DNA from: JBHJHP01 sp042219855
GTDB taxonomy: Bacteria; Bacteroidota; Bacteroidia; Bacteroidales; UBA5342
NCBI RefSeq assembly: GCF_042219855.1
Contig: NZ_JBHJHP010000005.1
Span: forward strand, 372,001-436,000
DNA length: 64,000 nt
Reading direction: 5' to 3'
Positions 45,074 through 53,623 of the stretch are shown one piece after another. Below the pieces are notes generated by a model that saw nothing but the letters and a program-made list of their open reading frames with translations, had not been told where the DNA came from and searched no databases. A program made the translations under genes and the position numbers. Positions within the stretch are counted from its first letter, which is position 1. Each line of letters opens with the position of its first letter.

Positions 45074-48052
45074 ATGGAAATACCTCCTCTAAATACTTTA
45101 TACAAGAAACAAAAAACAGATCGCGATATCTTTCAGGAGCTGATGCCGTTTAAAGTTAAGGAAATACTTCTGGTAGCCACCCTGTACGATGCATTTTCAA
45201 TTACGAGTGAAGGACAGTTTTTTGACCGTATTGTTGGAGAATATCTGCAGCTAAACCTTTATGCAGCGCCCCGTATCACGAGTGTTTCTTCAGATGAAGA
45301 AGCACTTCTGAAACTTCAGTACAGTAATTATGATATGATTATTCTGACAGCCGGATTAAACCGCCTGTCTCCTATATCACTGGCCGCCAAAATAAAAAAA
45401 GTAACACCGGAAGTTCCAATCCTGCTGCTTGTAAATAATAACTCCGACCTGAAGTACTTTAAAATACAGGGCGGGAAAAGCAGGAATTTTGAACGCATTT
45501 TTGTCTGGAACGGCGACAGCAAGATATTCCTTGCCATGTCCAAGTATGTAGAAGATAAAATCAATGCTTCTGCGGATACGGTTATAGGTAATGTTCGGAT
45601 CATTCTTCTTGTAGAAGATTCAGTGCGGTATTACTCGCGCTATCTTCCTCTGCTGTATTCCATTGTAATGAAGCAGACCCAGGAGATTATCCACGAGCAT
45701 ACTGTTGATGAGTTGCATAAAATTCTTAAAATGCGCGCCAGACCCAAAATTTTACTGGCTACATCGTATGAAGAAGCAATACAGGTTGTAAATAAGTATA
45801 CAGAGAATCTGCTCTGTGTTATTTCTGACGTTTCCTTCAATAAAAACGGAATTCCTTCACAGTATTCCGGGGTTGATCTGTTAAATTATGTCCGTGACAA
45901 AGTAGAAATCCCATTGTTAATGCAGTCCTCAAATCTTAAAAACAGAGCAAAAGCAGATAAACTGGGGGTAGAGTTTATTCACAAGGAATCAGAAAGTCTG
46001 GCTCATGATATACAACACTTTTTAATGTCGCGATGCGGATTTGGTGATTTTGTATTTAAAGATATTGATGGTAATCCGATTGATAAAGCCACAAACTTAA
46101 AAGAATTTCAGAAGAAGCTTTCTCAGATTCCAAATGAATCCTTGCTTTATCATGGAAGCAGAAACGGATTTTCAACCTGGTTGATGGCACGTGGTGAAAT
46201 TAATCTGGCAAGAAAACTACGTCCTGTTGATATCACTGATTTCACTTCTGTTGATGAACTGAGGGAAGCAGTCATTAATGCATTCGAAAATGTTAGATTA
46301 ACACGATTACGCGGACGCATTGTGAGATTTGACCCAAGTCATATCAATACGCGTCGCTATGTCTTAAGGCTCGGAAATGGCTCCTTTGGGGGAAAAGGAC
46401 GTGGTATTGCTTTCCTTTCAGACTTTATTGAAAATATAAGTTTTGAGAAGCTTATACCCGGAATCCATATTTCAGTGCCATCAACTGCAATTATCGGGGT
46501 TGAGGAATTTGAATTTTTTATCGAAAAGAACAATTTATCCGATACAGTTTACGGTGAAACTGATATTGATTATGAATCTGTTAAAACCAGTTTCCTGCAA
46601 AGTGAATTGTCTCCTGATTTAAAAGAGATCTTATTTGAGTATGTTCTTAATTCTACCAAACCATTGGCAATAAGATCCTCAGGATTATTTGAAGATTCAT
46701 TCATGCAGCCTTTCTCAGGCGTATACAATACCTTTCTTCTTCCAAATGATCACAAAGATGTGACCGTCCGTTTTAACCAGCTTCAGAGCGCTGTAAAACT
46801 CGTATACGCTTCCATTTTCAGCGATTCTTCCAGAAACTATTTTAATGCCGTCAACTATAAAATCGAAGAAGAAAAGATGGCTGTAATTATTCAGGAGGTT
46901 ATAGGCAATAAACATGAGGAATACTTTTATTCCGATATGAGCGGCGTAGCACAGTCATATAATTATTATCCTTTTGCATATATGGAACCGGACGATGGCT
47001 TTTCTGTTGCTGCAGTTGGACTTGGTATGTATGTGGTCGGTGGTGAAAAATCGCACCGTTTCTGTCCAAAATATCCTAAACTGGAACTTAAAGCCTTAAG
47101 CGATCAGATTAAGGACTCTCAGACATATTTTTATGCTGTCAGGTTAAACAACGGAAAGCCTGAAACACTGAAGGTAGAAAGTGAAAATCAGTTTATTGAG
47201 AAACTAACTATTTCTACTGCAGAAAAAGACGGCATCCTGGCAAATTGTGCTGAAGTTTATGATTATCAGAATGAGAGACTGGAACATGATTTTGACAAGA
47301 AGGGACCACGCGTGGTGAATTTTGCCAATATCCTGCTTTACGATAAATTTCCGCTGGCCAGTGCCATAGAAATTCTTTTACAACTCTGCTCCGAGGCCAT
47401 GGGATCACCGGTAGAACTGGAATATGTGGTTGATTTTGGCACTGAACCGGATAGGAAGCCAACACTGTTCCTGGTTCAGATAAAACCACTTATTCAGAAA
47501 GAACTGGATGTCGATATAAATGAAGAGGTTTTTGACGAGTCCAATGCTCTGCTCATTGCATCAAAAGGTATGGGTAATGGCATATTCAGTGATGTGTGCG
47601 ATGTGATTCTGATGAAGACCGAGAAATTTGACAGAACCAAAACTGAGGAAATGGCAGCCGATGTTAAAGTGCTGAACCGCCAGCTGGCTAATGAGGAAAG
47701 GGAGTACGTTTTGATAGGCCCGGGAAGATGGGGAACAAGGGACAAATACACCGGAATTCCTGTATTATGGTCACACATTTCCAAAGCCCGTGTAATTATA
47801 GAAGTGGGATTAAAGGACTTTCCTCTTGATGCTTCTCTTGGCTCTCACTTTTTCCACAATGTAACATCAATGAATGTTGGGTATTTTTCTGTACCATATA
47901 ACTCACATGAGAATTATATGAATACTGAAATGCTGGATAAAGGTGAAGTTATATCAGAAACAAACTATTTCAGACATATAAGGTTTAATAAACCCCTGCA
48001 GATTATTCTGGATGGTAAAAAAAGAAAAGCCGTTATTGTGGTCAAAGAATAA
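45074..48052 (+). CDS. Receiver-domain protein with PEP-synthase/PPDK N-terminal (ATP-binding) domain
   Basis: A 992-residue cytosolic protein. Residues about 28-155 have a receiver-like fold but lack the phosphoacceptor (strand reads YDMIILTAG). Residues about 172-320 are a second receiver with acidic pair (ILLVEDSVRYYS), Asp252 as likely phosphoacceptor (CVISDVSFN), Ser (LMQSS) and Lys (EFIHKES). From about 420 a PEP/pyruvate-dikinase ATP-grasp-like domain follows (YVLRLGNGSFGGKGRGIAFL, HISVPSTAIIGVEEFEFFIE, LAIRSSGLFEDSFMQPFSGV, VIIQEVIGNKHEEYF, VLIGPGRWGTRDKYTGIPVL). The phospho-His swivel domain and the PEP/pyruvate barrel of true PEP synthase are absent, so it cannot run the full reaction. 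Similar hybrids occur in Bacteroidota; function unknown, perhaps phospho-regulated nucleotide-dependent control of carbon metabolism. Confidence 0.82.
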   Translation: MEIPPLNTLYKKQKTDRDIFQELMPFKVKEILLVATLYDAFSITSEGQFFDRIVGEYLQLNLYAAPRITSVSSDEEALLKLQYSNYDMIILTAGLNRLSPISLAAKIKKVTPEVPILLLVNNNSDLKYFKIQGGKSRNFERIFVWNGDSKIFLAMSKYVEDKINASADTVIGNVRIILLVEDSVRYYSRYLPLLYSIVMKQTQEIIHEHTVDELHKILKMRARPKILLATSYEEAIQVVNKYTENLLCVISDVSFNKNGIPSQYSGVDLLNYVRDKVEIPLLMQSSNLKNRAKADKLGVEFIHKESESLAHDIQHFLMSRCGFGDFVFKDIDGNPIDKATNLKEFQKKLSQIPNESLLYHGSRNGFSTWLMARGEINLARKLRPVDITDFTSVDELREAVINAFENVRLTRLRGRIVRFDPSHINTRRYVLRLGNGSFGGKGRGIAFLSDFIENISFEKLIPGIHISVPSTAIIGVEEFEFFIEKNNLSDTVYGETDIDYESVKTSFLQSELSPDLKEILFEYVLNSTKPLAIRSSGLFEDSFMQPFSGVYNTFLLPNDHKDVTVRFNQLQSAVKLVYASIFSDSSRNYFNAVNYKIEEEKMAVIIQEVIGNKHEEYFYSDMSGVAQSYNYYPFAYMEPDDGFSVAAVGLGMYVVGGEKSHRFCPKYPKLELKALSDQIKDSQTYFYAVRLNNGKPETLKVESENQFIEKLTISTAEKDGILANCAEVYDYQNERLEHDFDKKGPRVVNFANILLYDKFPLASAIEILLQLCSEAMGSPVELEYVVDFGTEPDRKPTLFLVQIKPLIQKELDVDINEEVFDESNALLIASKGMGNGIFSDVCDVILMKTEKFDRTKTEEMAADVKVLNRQLANEEREYVLIGPGRWGTRDKYTGIPVLWSHISKARVIIEVGLKDFPLDASLGSHFFHNVTSMNVGYFSVPYNSHENYMNTEMLDKGEVISETNYFRHIRFNKPLQIILDGKKRKAVIVVKE

Positions 48053-48059
48053 CGGCTTT
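48026..48059 (-). terminator. Terminator hairpin nested in the 3' end of the hybrid gene
   Basis: A perfect 12-bp stem (48026-48037 with 48048-48059; AAAGCCGTTATT and its complement) with a ten-base loop overlaps the last codons and stop of the plus-strand gene. On the minus strand it is followed by TCTTTTTTTACC and lies 15 nt past the stop of the SPOR gene, so it best serves that transcript. Confidence 0.75.
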
Positions 48060-48073
48060 CGGGTACTGATTTT

Positions 48074-48433
48074 CTATTTCTTTATGAGCAACCAGACATC
48101 CTTATGTTCAGGATACATCTCCATTATTGATGCGATCCTGTTGCGGGCATCTTTCTCAAAATCAGATGAGTATACCGCAACACGGTAATAACCGAGTTCA
48201 CTCTTCAGGATGACAGGTGTTGTGAATCCCTTACTGCTAATCTGCTCTACATAATTGTTGGCATTCTTCAGGTTTTCAAAACTACCCAGAATGACATAGT
48301 ATTTGTATGAAATATCATTTGGTGATGCATTGACAACAGAAACAGCTTCCTCCTTCACAACAAATTTCTGGGTTTTACAGGATGTAACAGATAATACTGC
48401 AACAATTAATAAAAGAAAAATATTCCTCATCAT
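48074..48433 (-). CDS. Small SPOR-domain lipoprotein
   Basis: A 119-residue predicted lipoprotein (MMRNIFLLLIVAVLSVTSCK, Cys19). Residues about 43-119 match a SPOR fold (YKYYVILGSFENLKNANNYV, GYYRVAVYSSDFEKDARNRI, YPEHKDVWLL), which binds denuded glycan strands of peptidoglycan at division sites. It follows infB on the same strand but after an intrinsic terminator, so it is probably a separate unit. Either of the two adjacent Met codons could be the start. Confidence 0.85.
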   Translation of the reverse strand: MMRNIFLLLIVAVLSVTSCKTQKFVVKEEAVSVVNASPNDISYKYYVILGSFENLKNANNYVEQISSKGFTTPVILKSELGYYRVAVYSSDFEKDARNRIASIMEMYPEHKDVWLLIKK

Positions 48434-48473
48434 ATCAATTTTGGATTAAACGATTTGGCTTACAATGATACTC

Positions 48474-48516
48474 AAAAAAAAATAACGCATTAAATGTTAA
48501 TACGTTATTTTTTAAT
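48474..48516 (-). terminator. Terminator after infB
   Basis: A 13-bp stem (48481-48493 with 48497-48509, one G-T pair, three-base loop) extended by A/T runs. On the minus strand it is followed by a run of T and lies about 20 nt past the infB stop, closing the rimP-nusA-infB operon. Confidence 0.8.
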
Positions 48517-48533
48517 AAATATTGTGTTAGTAA

Positions 48534-51440
48534 TTATAGCGTCTTTTTAACCTCTACCTCTTTATATCCTTCAATAATATCTCCGACTTTTATGTCATTG
48601 AAATTTTGAATATTAAGACCACATTCGTAACCGGAAGCCACCTCTTTGACGTCATCTTTAAATCGCTTAAGTGATCCCAGTTCACCGGTATATATTACAA
48701 TACCGTCCCTGATCAGCCTGACTTTGGAGTTTCTGTTAAGTTTTCCTTCTTTCACCATACAACCGGCTACCGTTCCAACCTTAGTAATTTTAAAGGTCTC
48801 ACGAACTTCGAGAGTTGCCACAATCTCTTCTTTAATATCCGGTGACAACATACCTTCCATCGCGTCTTTCACTTCATTGATGGCATCATATATAATAGAG
48901 TATAAACGGATATCAATCTCTTCTTTCTCTGCCAGTTTACGGGCACTCATCGATGGTCTTACCTGGAAACCGATAACAATGGCATTTGATGCTGCAGCCA
49001 GCAGAATGTCGGCTTCTGAAATCTGTCCTACAGCTTTATGTTTAATGTTAACCTGTATTTCCTCTGTCGACAGTTTCAACAATGCATCAGATAATGCCTC
49101 GATTGAACCATCCACGTCACCTTTAACAATAACATTTAATTCCTGGAAATTACCTATGGCGATACGGCGACCAATTTCATCAAGCGTGATATGTTTTTGC
49201 GTACGAAGTCCCTGCTCACGTTGTAACTGCTCACGTTTAGTTGCAATATCACGGGCTTCTTTTTCCGAAGCAAGCACATTGAAATCGTCACCAGCCTGAG
49301 GCGCACCATTTAATCCCAGTATCAATACCGGTTCAGCCGGTCCGGCTTCTTTTACACGCTGATTCCTTTCATTAAACATCGCCTTTACGTGTCCATGATA
49401 GGCACCGGATACGATCACATCACCAATACGTAATGTTCCGTTTGCCACCAATACGGTCGCAATATAACCACGTCCTTTGTCTAATGATGATTCCACCACA
49501 GAACCAGAGGCATGTTTTTGCGGATTTGCCTTTAGATCAAGTAATTCGGCTTCCAGCAAAACCTTTTCAAGAAGTTCTGTGACATTTAATCCCTGCTTTG
49601 CCGAAATATCCTGTGACTGATATTTACCACCCCATTCTTCAACGAGGTAGTTCATATTTGCCAGTGCTTCTTTAATTTTTTCAGGATTTGCACCCGGTTT
49701 ATCAATTTTATTGATCGCAAAAACGATGGGTACACCAGCAGCTGCAGCATGGTTAATAGCTTCTACTGTCTGTGGCATAACGTCATCATCAGCCGCAACA
49801 ATAATAATTGCAATATCTGTAACCCTTGCACCCCTTGCACGCATGGCAGTAAATGCCTCATGACCCGGTGTATCAAGGAACGTAATCTTTCTTCCGTCTT
49901 CGAGTGAAACACTGTAAGCACCGATATGCTGTGTTATACCACCTGCTTCTCCCTCAATAACATTCGATTTTCTTATGTAGTCAAGCAAGGATGTTTTACC
50001 GTGGTCAACATGACCCATAACAGTTACAATCGGAGGTCTTGGTGTATCATCTTCCAGATCTTCATCTGCTGTTTCTATGGCTTCCAGTACATCAGCACTG
50101 ACAAACTCTACCTTATAACCGAACTCATCAGCCACAATGGTAATCGTTTCTGCATCAAGCCTCTGATTGATGGATACAAATAACCCCAGACTCATACAGG
50201 TGCTGATAACATTAGTTGGCGGCACATTCATCATATTTGCCAGGTCGCTGACCGTCACAAATTCTGTCAGCTTAAGAATATTCTTCTGCTCTTCCTGACG
50301 GGCGAGGTCCTGCTGATGCTTTTCTGATACCGCATCCCTTTTGTCCCTCCTGTATTTTGCACCTTTCGATTTACCCTTATTGGTTAATCGTGCCAGTGTA
50401 TCTTTAATCTGCTTCTGTACGTCTTCCTCACTAATTTCAGGCTTGTATGATTTTTTGCCGCCCTTAACAGGTTTCTTTTTACTTCCCGGTTTGGCGTCCC
50501 TGTACGCATGGCTACCAAGGTTGACTTTTTCTTTATCCTTAATGATTCTTTTACGCTTTTTCTTTTCGCCGCTATCATCATCATTATAGGTACTGCCACC
50601 TTGTTTTTTATCCTGCTTTACATTACCCTTGGATTCTGTACGTTCCTGATTTACACGCTCTTTCTTCTGGTTTTTCTGTTTTTCCCTTTCAAGGCGTTCT
50701 TTCTTTTTTTCTTCCTTGCTCTTCTTAGCAGGCCTTGTCTTCTGATTGATCGTAGACAGGTCTATCTTATCAACCACCTTAATTTTCTGTTCTATCTTAA
50801 CATCAGATGGTTTAAAAACTTCTTCTTCAGTCTCCGCTTCTTCTGCTTCCTCTTTTTCAGGTGCTTCCGCCTCAGGAACGGTTTCAACTACCTCTTCTTC
50901 TGCCTTCTGCTCTTCCGGCTCATCCGAAACCTCTTCCACAGCCTCTTCAGGAACTTCTTCCTCTTTTTCCTCAGCCTGTACCACCGGTTCTGTTTCCTCT
51001 GTTTCTTCGGCTTCTTCTTCCACGACCTCTGGTTCCGGTTCTGGCTCCGGCTCTTCCTGCGGTTTTGCTTTTTTCTTTTTACCTATGGAATCCAGATCAA
51101 TTTTATCAACAATCTTAAATGAAGGTCTTTCATCTTCCGGTACTACTGTTGGAATTTCCTCCTCTTCCTCTGTTGAAACATTTTCATGAGGACCATCCTG
51201 TAAAGTTATAGTTGCTTTATTTTTTTCCTTATTATGACGTTGTTCACTGACTTTATCAGACTCTTTTTTGGCTGACAAATCAGAGCTGAATTCTCGTCGG
51301 AGGACTTCATAAATATCGTCATTAACCTTTGTATTAGGGTTATTTTCAACATCATCATACCCTTTTTTATGCAGAAATTCAACCATCGTTGAAATTCCAA
51401 CATTAAATTCTCTAGCAATTTTATTTAACCTTACAGCCAT
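48534..51440 (-). CDS. infB: Translation initiation factor IF-2
   Basis: A 968-residue GTPase that delivers initiator fMet-tRNA to the 30S subunit. Start chosen at Met 51440 (MAVRLNKIAREFNVGISTMV, the normal IF2 N-terminus), two codons inside the open frame. An N-terminal IF2N-like domain is followed by a long Glu/Pro/Val-rich acidic tract (about 105-215) and Lys/Arg-rich linker, common in Bacteroidota IF-2. The G domain starts at about 470 with GHVDHGKTSLLD, FLDTPGHEAFTAMRARGA and AINKIDKPGANP. The C-terminal domains end in FNDIKVGDIIEGYKEVEVKK. Third gene of the rimP-nusA-infB operon, 49 nt after nusA. Confidence 0.98.
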   Translation of the reverse strand: MAVRLNKIAREFNVGISTMVEFLHKKGYDDVENNPNTKVNDDIYEVLRREFSSDLSAKKESDKVSEQRHNKEKNKATITLQDGPHENVSTEEEEEIPTVVPEDERPSFKIVDKIDLDSIGKKKKAKPQEEPEPEPEPEVVEEEAEETEETEPVVQAEEKEEEVPEEAVEEVSDEPEEQKAEEEVVETVPEAEAPEKEEAEEAETEEEVFKPSDVKIEQKIKVVDKIDLSTINQKTRPAKKSKEEKKKERLEREKQKNQKKERVNQERTESKGNVKQDKKQGGSTYNDDDSGEKKKRKRIIKDKEKVNLGSHAYRDAKPGSKKKPVKGGKKSYKPEISEEDVQKQIKDTLARLTNKGKSKGAKYRRDKRDAVSEKHQQDLARQEEQKNILKLTEFVTVSDLANMMNVPPTNVISTCMSLGLFVSINQRLDAETITIVADEFGYKVEFVSADVLEAIETADEDLEDDTPRPPIVTVMGHVDHGKTSLLDYIRKSNVIEGEAGGITQHIGAYSVSLEDGRKITFLDTPGHEAFTAMRARGARVTDIAIIIVAADDDVMPQTVEAINHAAAAGVPIVFAINKIDKPGANPEKIKEALANMNYLVEEWGGKYQSQDISAKQGLNVTELLEKVLLEAELLDLKANPQKHASGSVVESSLDKGRGYIATVLVANGTLRIGDVIVSGAYHGHVKAMFNERNQRVKEAGPAEPVLILGLNGAPQAGDDFNVLASEKEARDIATKREQLQREQGLRTQKHITLDEIGRRIAIGNFQELNVIVKGDVDGSIEALSDALLKLSTEEIQVNIKHKAVGQISEADILLAAASNAIVIGFQVRPSMSARKLAEKEEIDIRLYSIIYDAINEVKDAMEGMLSPDIKEEIVATLEVRETFKITKVGTVAGCMVKEGKLNRNSKVRLIRDGIVIYTGELGSLKRFKDDVKEVASGYECGLNIQNFNDIKVGDIIEGYKEVEVKKTL

Positions 51441-51489
51441 AAGCAAATACGCCTAAATTTTATTGTTTGTAAACCCGAATCTGGTTTTG

Positions 51490-52728
51490 TTATTCAAATT
51501 CTGATTTTAATATTTTGAGAACATCTGCAATTGTTTCTTCTTCAAGGTCAGTCCGTTTTACAAGCTCTTCAAATGATAATTCCAATACATTCTTCGCTGT
51601 ATCACATCCGATTGCCTTCAGTTCATCAATTACCCATTCTTCTATTTCATCTGAAAATTCGTCCAGAGTAACATCTTCTTCATCAACTGAATCAACTTCT
51701 CTGTACACATCTATATCATAACCTGTCAGCTGACTTGCCAGTTTAATATTCAAACCACCTTTCCCTATAGCAAGAGACACTTCATCCGGTCTGAGATACA
51801 CTTCAGCTCTCATGGTTTCATCATCAAACTTTATTGATGAAATTTTAGCAGGACTCAAAGCCCTGGAAATAAACAACGATGTATTATTGGTAAAATTAAT
51901 GACATCGATATTTTCATTCCGTAATTCACGTACAATACCATGAATCCTGGCTCCCTTCATACCCACACAGGCACCAACCGGGTCAATCCTTTCATCATAA
52001 GACTCCACTGCCACTTTTGCCCTTTCTCCGGGAATACGGACGATCTTTTTGATCGTGATCAGACCATCAAAAATTTCCGGCACCTCAAGTTCAAACAACC
52101 TTTCCAGGAATACCGGCGATGTTCTTGAAAGGATGATGATGGGTGTATTGTTGCGCATTTCCACTTTTGCAACAACAGCCCGTACTGCATCTCCTTTTCT
52201 GAAATAGTCTGAAGGAATCTGTTCGGATTTTGGCAAGATCAGTTCATTCCCTTCATCGTCAAGCAAAAGTATCTCTTTTTTCCATACCTGATACACTTCT
52301 GCAGTAACAATATCACCTACTCTTTCCTTATACTTTCCGTACAAATTGTCTTTTTCCAATTCAAGAATCAGCGATGCCAGACTCTGCCTCAGATTTAAAA
52401 TTGCACGGCGACCAAAATCAATCAGTTTAACCTCATCGGTTGCTTCTTCACCCACTTCATAATCCTCGTCAATTTTTTTTGCATCCGACAACGATATCTG
52501 AAGGTTAGGATTTTCTACTTTACCATCCTCAACCACTTCCCTGTTTCTCCAGATTTCAAAGTCACCTTTATCAGGATTAATAATGATATCGAAATTTTCA
52601 TCCGTGTCAAAAAGCTTTCTGAGTGCACTTCTGAAAGCATCCTCGAGCACACTTGTCATCGTTGCCCGGTCAATATTCTTTAATTCTTTAAACTCAGAAA
52701 ATGTATCAATAAGATTAATATTGTCCAT
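51490..52728 (-). CDS. nusA: Transcription termination/antitermination factor NusA
   Basis: A 412-residue RNA-polymerase-binding factor. N-terminal domain 1-125 (LIDTFSEFKELKNIDRATM, LRKLFDTDENFDIIINPDKG), S1 domain at about 130-200 (VGDIVTAEVYQVWKKEILLL), two KH domains (RIDPVGACVGMKGARIHGIV and EVSLAIGKGGLNIKLASQLT with GXXG loops), and an acidic C-terminal helical tail (DLEEETIADVLKILKSEFE). It modulates pausing, termination and antitermination. It follows rimP by 8 nt and precedes infB, the widely conserved order. Confidence 0.98.
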   Translation of the reverse strand: MDNINLIDTFSEFKELKNIDRATMTSVLEDAFRSALRKLFDTDENFDIIINPDKGDFEIWRNREVVEDGKVENPNLQISLSDAKKIDEDYEVGEEATDEVKLIDFGRRAILNLRQSLASLILELEKDNLYGKYKERVGDIVTAEVYQVWKKEILLLDDEGNELILPKSEQIPSDYFRKGDAVRAVVAKVEMRNNTPIIILSRTSPVFLERLFELEVPEIFDGLITIKKIVRIPGERAKVAVESYDERIDPVGACVGMKGARIHGIVRELRNENIDVINFTNNTSLFISRALSPAKISSIKFDDETMRAEVYLRPDEVSLAIGKGGLNIKLASQLTGYDIDVYREVDSVDEEDVTLDEFSDEIEEWVIDELKAIGCDTAKNVLELSFEELVKRTDLEEETIADVLKILKSEFE

Positions 52729-52736
52729 CTTATATT

Positions 52737-53204
52737 CTATTTAAACTTTATAACTACTTCAGTTTTTGCAATTTCATTAAATGACAGTTTATGAACCACC
52801 GTAACAAGCTCTTTCTTTTTTCTGCCTTCTACTGCAGTTTTTTCGGTTGTCTGAAGTTCAATGCCATCATCATCCACACTTTTAAGTACGCCCGTTAAAG
52901 GCTTTCCACCTACAGGAGTTACAGTAACATCCTTGCCAATGTTCTTTTTGTATTGTCTGAACACTTTAAATGGCTGACTCAGGCCTGCCGATGAAACTTC
53001 CAGATCAAAATCATCATTCTCCCTGTCAAGCTGTCCTTCAATCAGCCTGCTCACTTCAACACAATAATCAATATCCACCCCGGTATCAGAATCGATGTGC
53101 AACGTAATTTTATTGGATGCTGTCACATTTAAATCTACAATAAACACATCATCCTGATCAAGTTTCTCAGATATTATATCTTCTACCTGTTCCTTTGTTA
53201 TCAT
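52737..53204 (-). CDS. rimP: Ribosome maturation factor RimP
   Basis: A 155-residue cytosolic protein needed for 30S maturation. The N-terminal domain has HIDSDTGVDIDYCVEVSRLI and FDLEVSSAGLSQPFK (the family pattern EVSSPGL with Ala for Pro), and the C-terminal Sm-like domain has GKDVTVTPVGGKPLTGVLKS and FNEIAKTEVVIKF. First gene of the rimP-nusA-infB operon, about 50 nt after the predicted transcription start, with a palindrome in its leader. Confidence 0.95.
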   Translation of the reverse strand: MITKEQVEDIISEKLDQDDVFIVDLNVTASNKITLHIDSDTGVDIDYCVEVSRLIEGQLDRENDDFDLEVSSAGLSQPFKVFRQYKKNIGKDVTVTPVGGKPLTGVLKSVDDDGIELQTTEKTAVEGRKKKELVTVVHKLSFNEIAKTEVVIKFK

Positions 53205-53222
53205 CTCAATTCAGTAATAAAA

Positions 53223-53243
53223 TAGGGGACAACTTGTCCCCTA
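53223..53243 (-). repeat. Palindrome in the rimP leader
   Basis: TAGGGGACAA and its exact reverse complement flank one base; the right edge is 39 nt and the left edge 19 nt upstream of the rimP start. On the minus strand it is followed by TTTTATTAC. It lies between the predicted transcription start and rimP, so it could be an attenuator, an mRNA-stability hairpin or an operator. Confidence 0.55.
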
Positions 53244-53262
53244 CTCAGATCACATTGCGGCG

Positions 53263-53293
53263 CAAAATTAAACATAAAAGTTTACTTTTCAAA
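53263..53293 (-). promoter_or_regulatory. Bacteroidota-type promoter for rimP-nusA-infB
   Basis: The minus strand reads TTTG (53293-53290), a 19-nt spacer, then TAATTTTG (53270-53263), matching TTTG-N19-TAnnTTTG. Transcription should start near 53256, about 50 nt before rimP. Confidence 0.7.
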
Positions 53294-53594
53294 ATATTAA
53301 AACGTAATATTACAGGGGTCTGAGCTGGTAAAAATCCTTAAAAAAATAACTTACACAACAGCACATTATTCCATTCAATTTATGATGGAGTTCAAACGAC
53401 AAAATCCCTGAATTTTGCCAATAAAAAACGACTGAAAACCGGAATAAAAAAACATATAAGTATTTATAATTCAATTAAACAGCTTAACAAAGATTAACGT
53501 AGATGGTTTGGTGTATGTTTTAAAATTGTCATAATTTTGAAACCTACAAAACAGGTAGATTTTTTCATAGTTAAGGTTTAGGTTAAATGGGTAA

Positions 53595-53616
53595 AAGGGT
53601 GGCGCTCGCCACCCTT
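53595..53616. terminator. Terminator after gltA
   Basis: AAGGGTGGCG pairs with CGCCACCCTT around a two-base to four-base loop, flanked by A/T runs on both sides. It lies just past the gltA stop on the minus strand. Confidence 0.85.
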
Positions 53617-53623
53617 TTTCATT

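Larger units (their letters stand above)
53205..53623. other. 419-bp intergenic region between rimP and gltA
   Basis: It contains, from the rimP side, a 21-nt leader palindrome (53223-53243), a strong minus-strand promoter (53263-53293), an AT-rich stretch of about 300 nt in which I see no coding region or RNA gene, and the gltA terminator (53595-53616). Confidence 0.6.

Noticed and set aside
48646..49299. A 217-codon plus-strand open frame inside infB
   Set aside because: It is antisense to the conserved C-terminal domains of IF-2 and is very rich in Ser/Leu/Ile as expected of a shadow frame.
50341..51189. Several long plus-strand frames over the infB N-terminal region
   Set aside because: They mirror the Glu/Pro/Lys-rich tract of IF-2, giving low-complexity Ser, Leu or Phe strings, so they are not genes.
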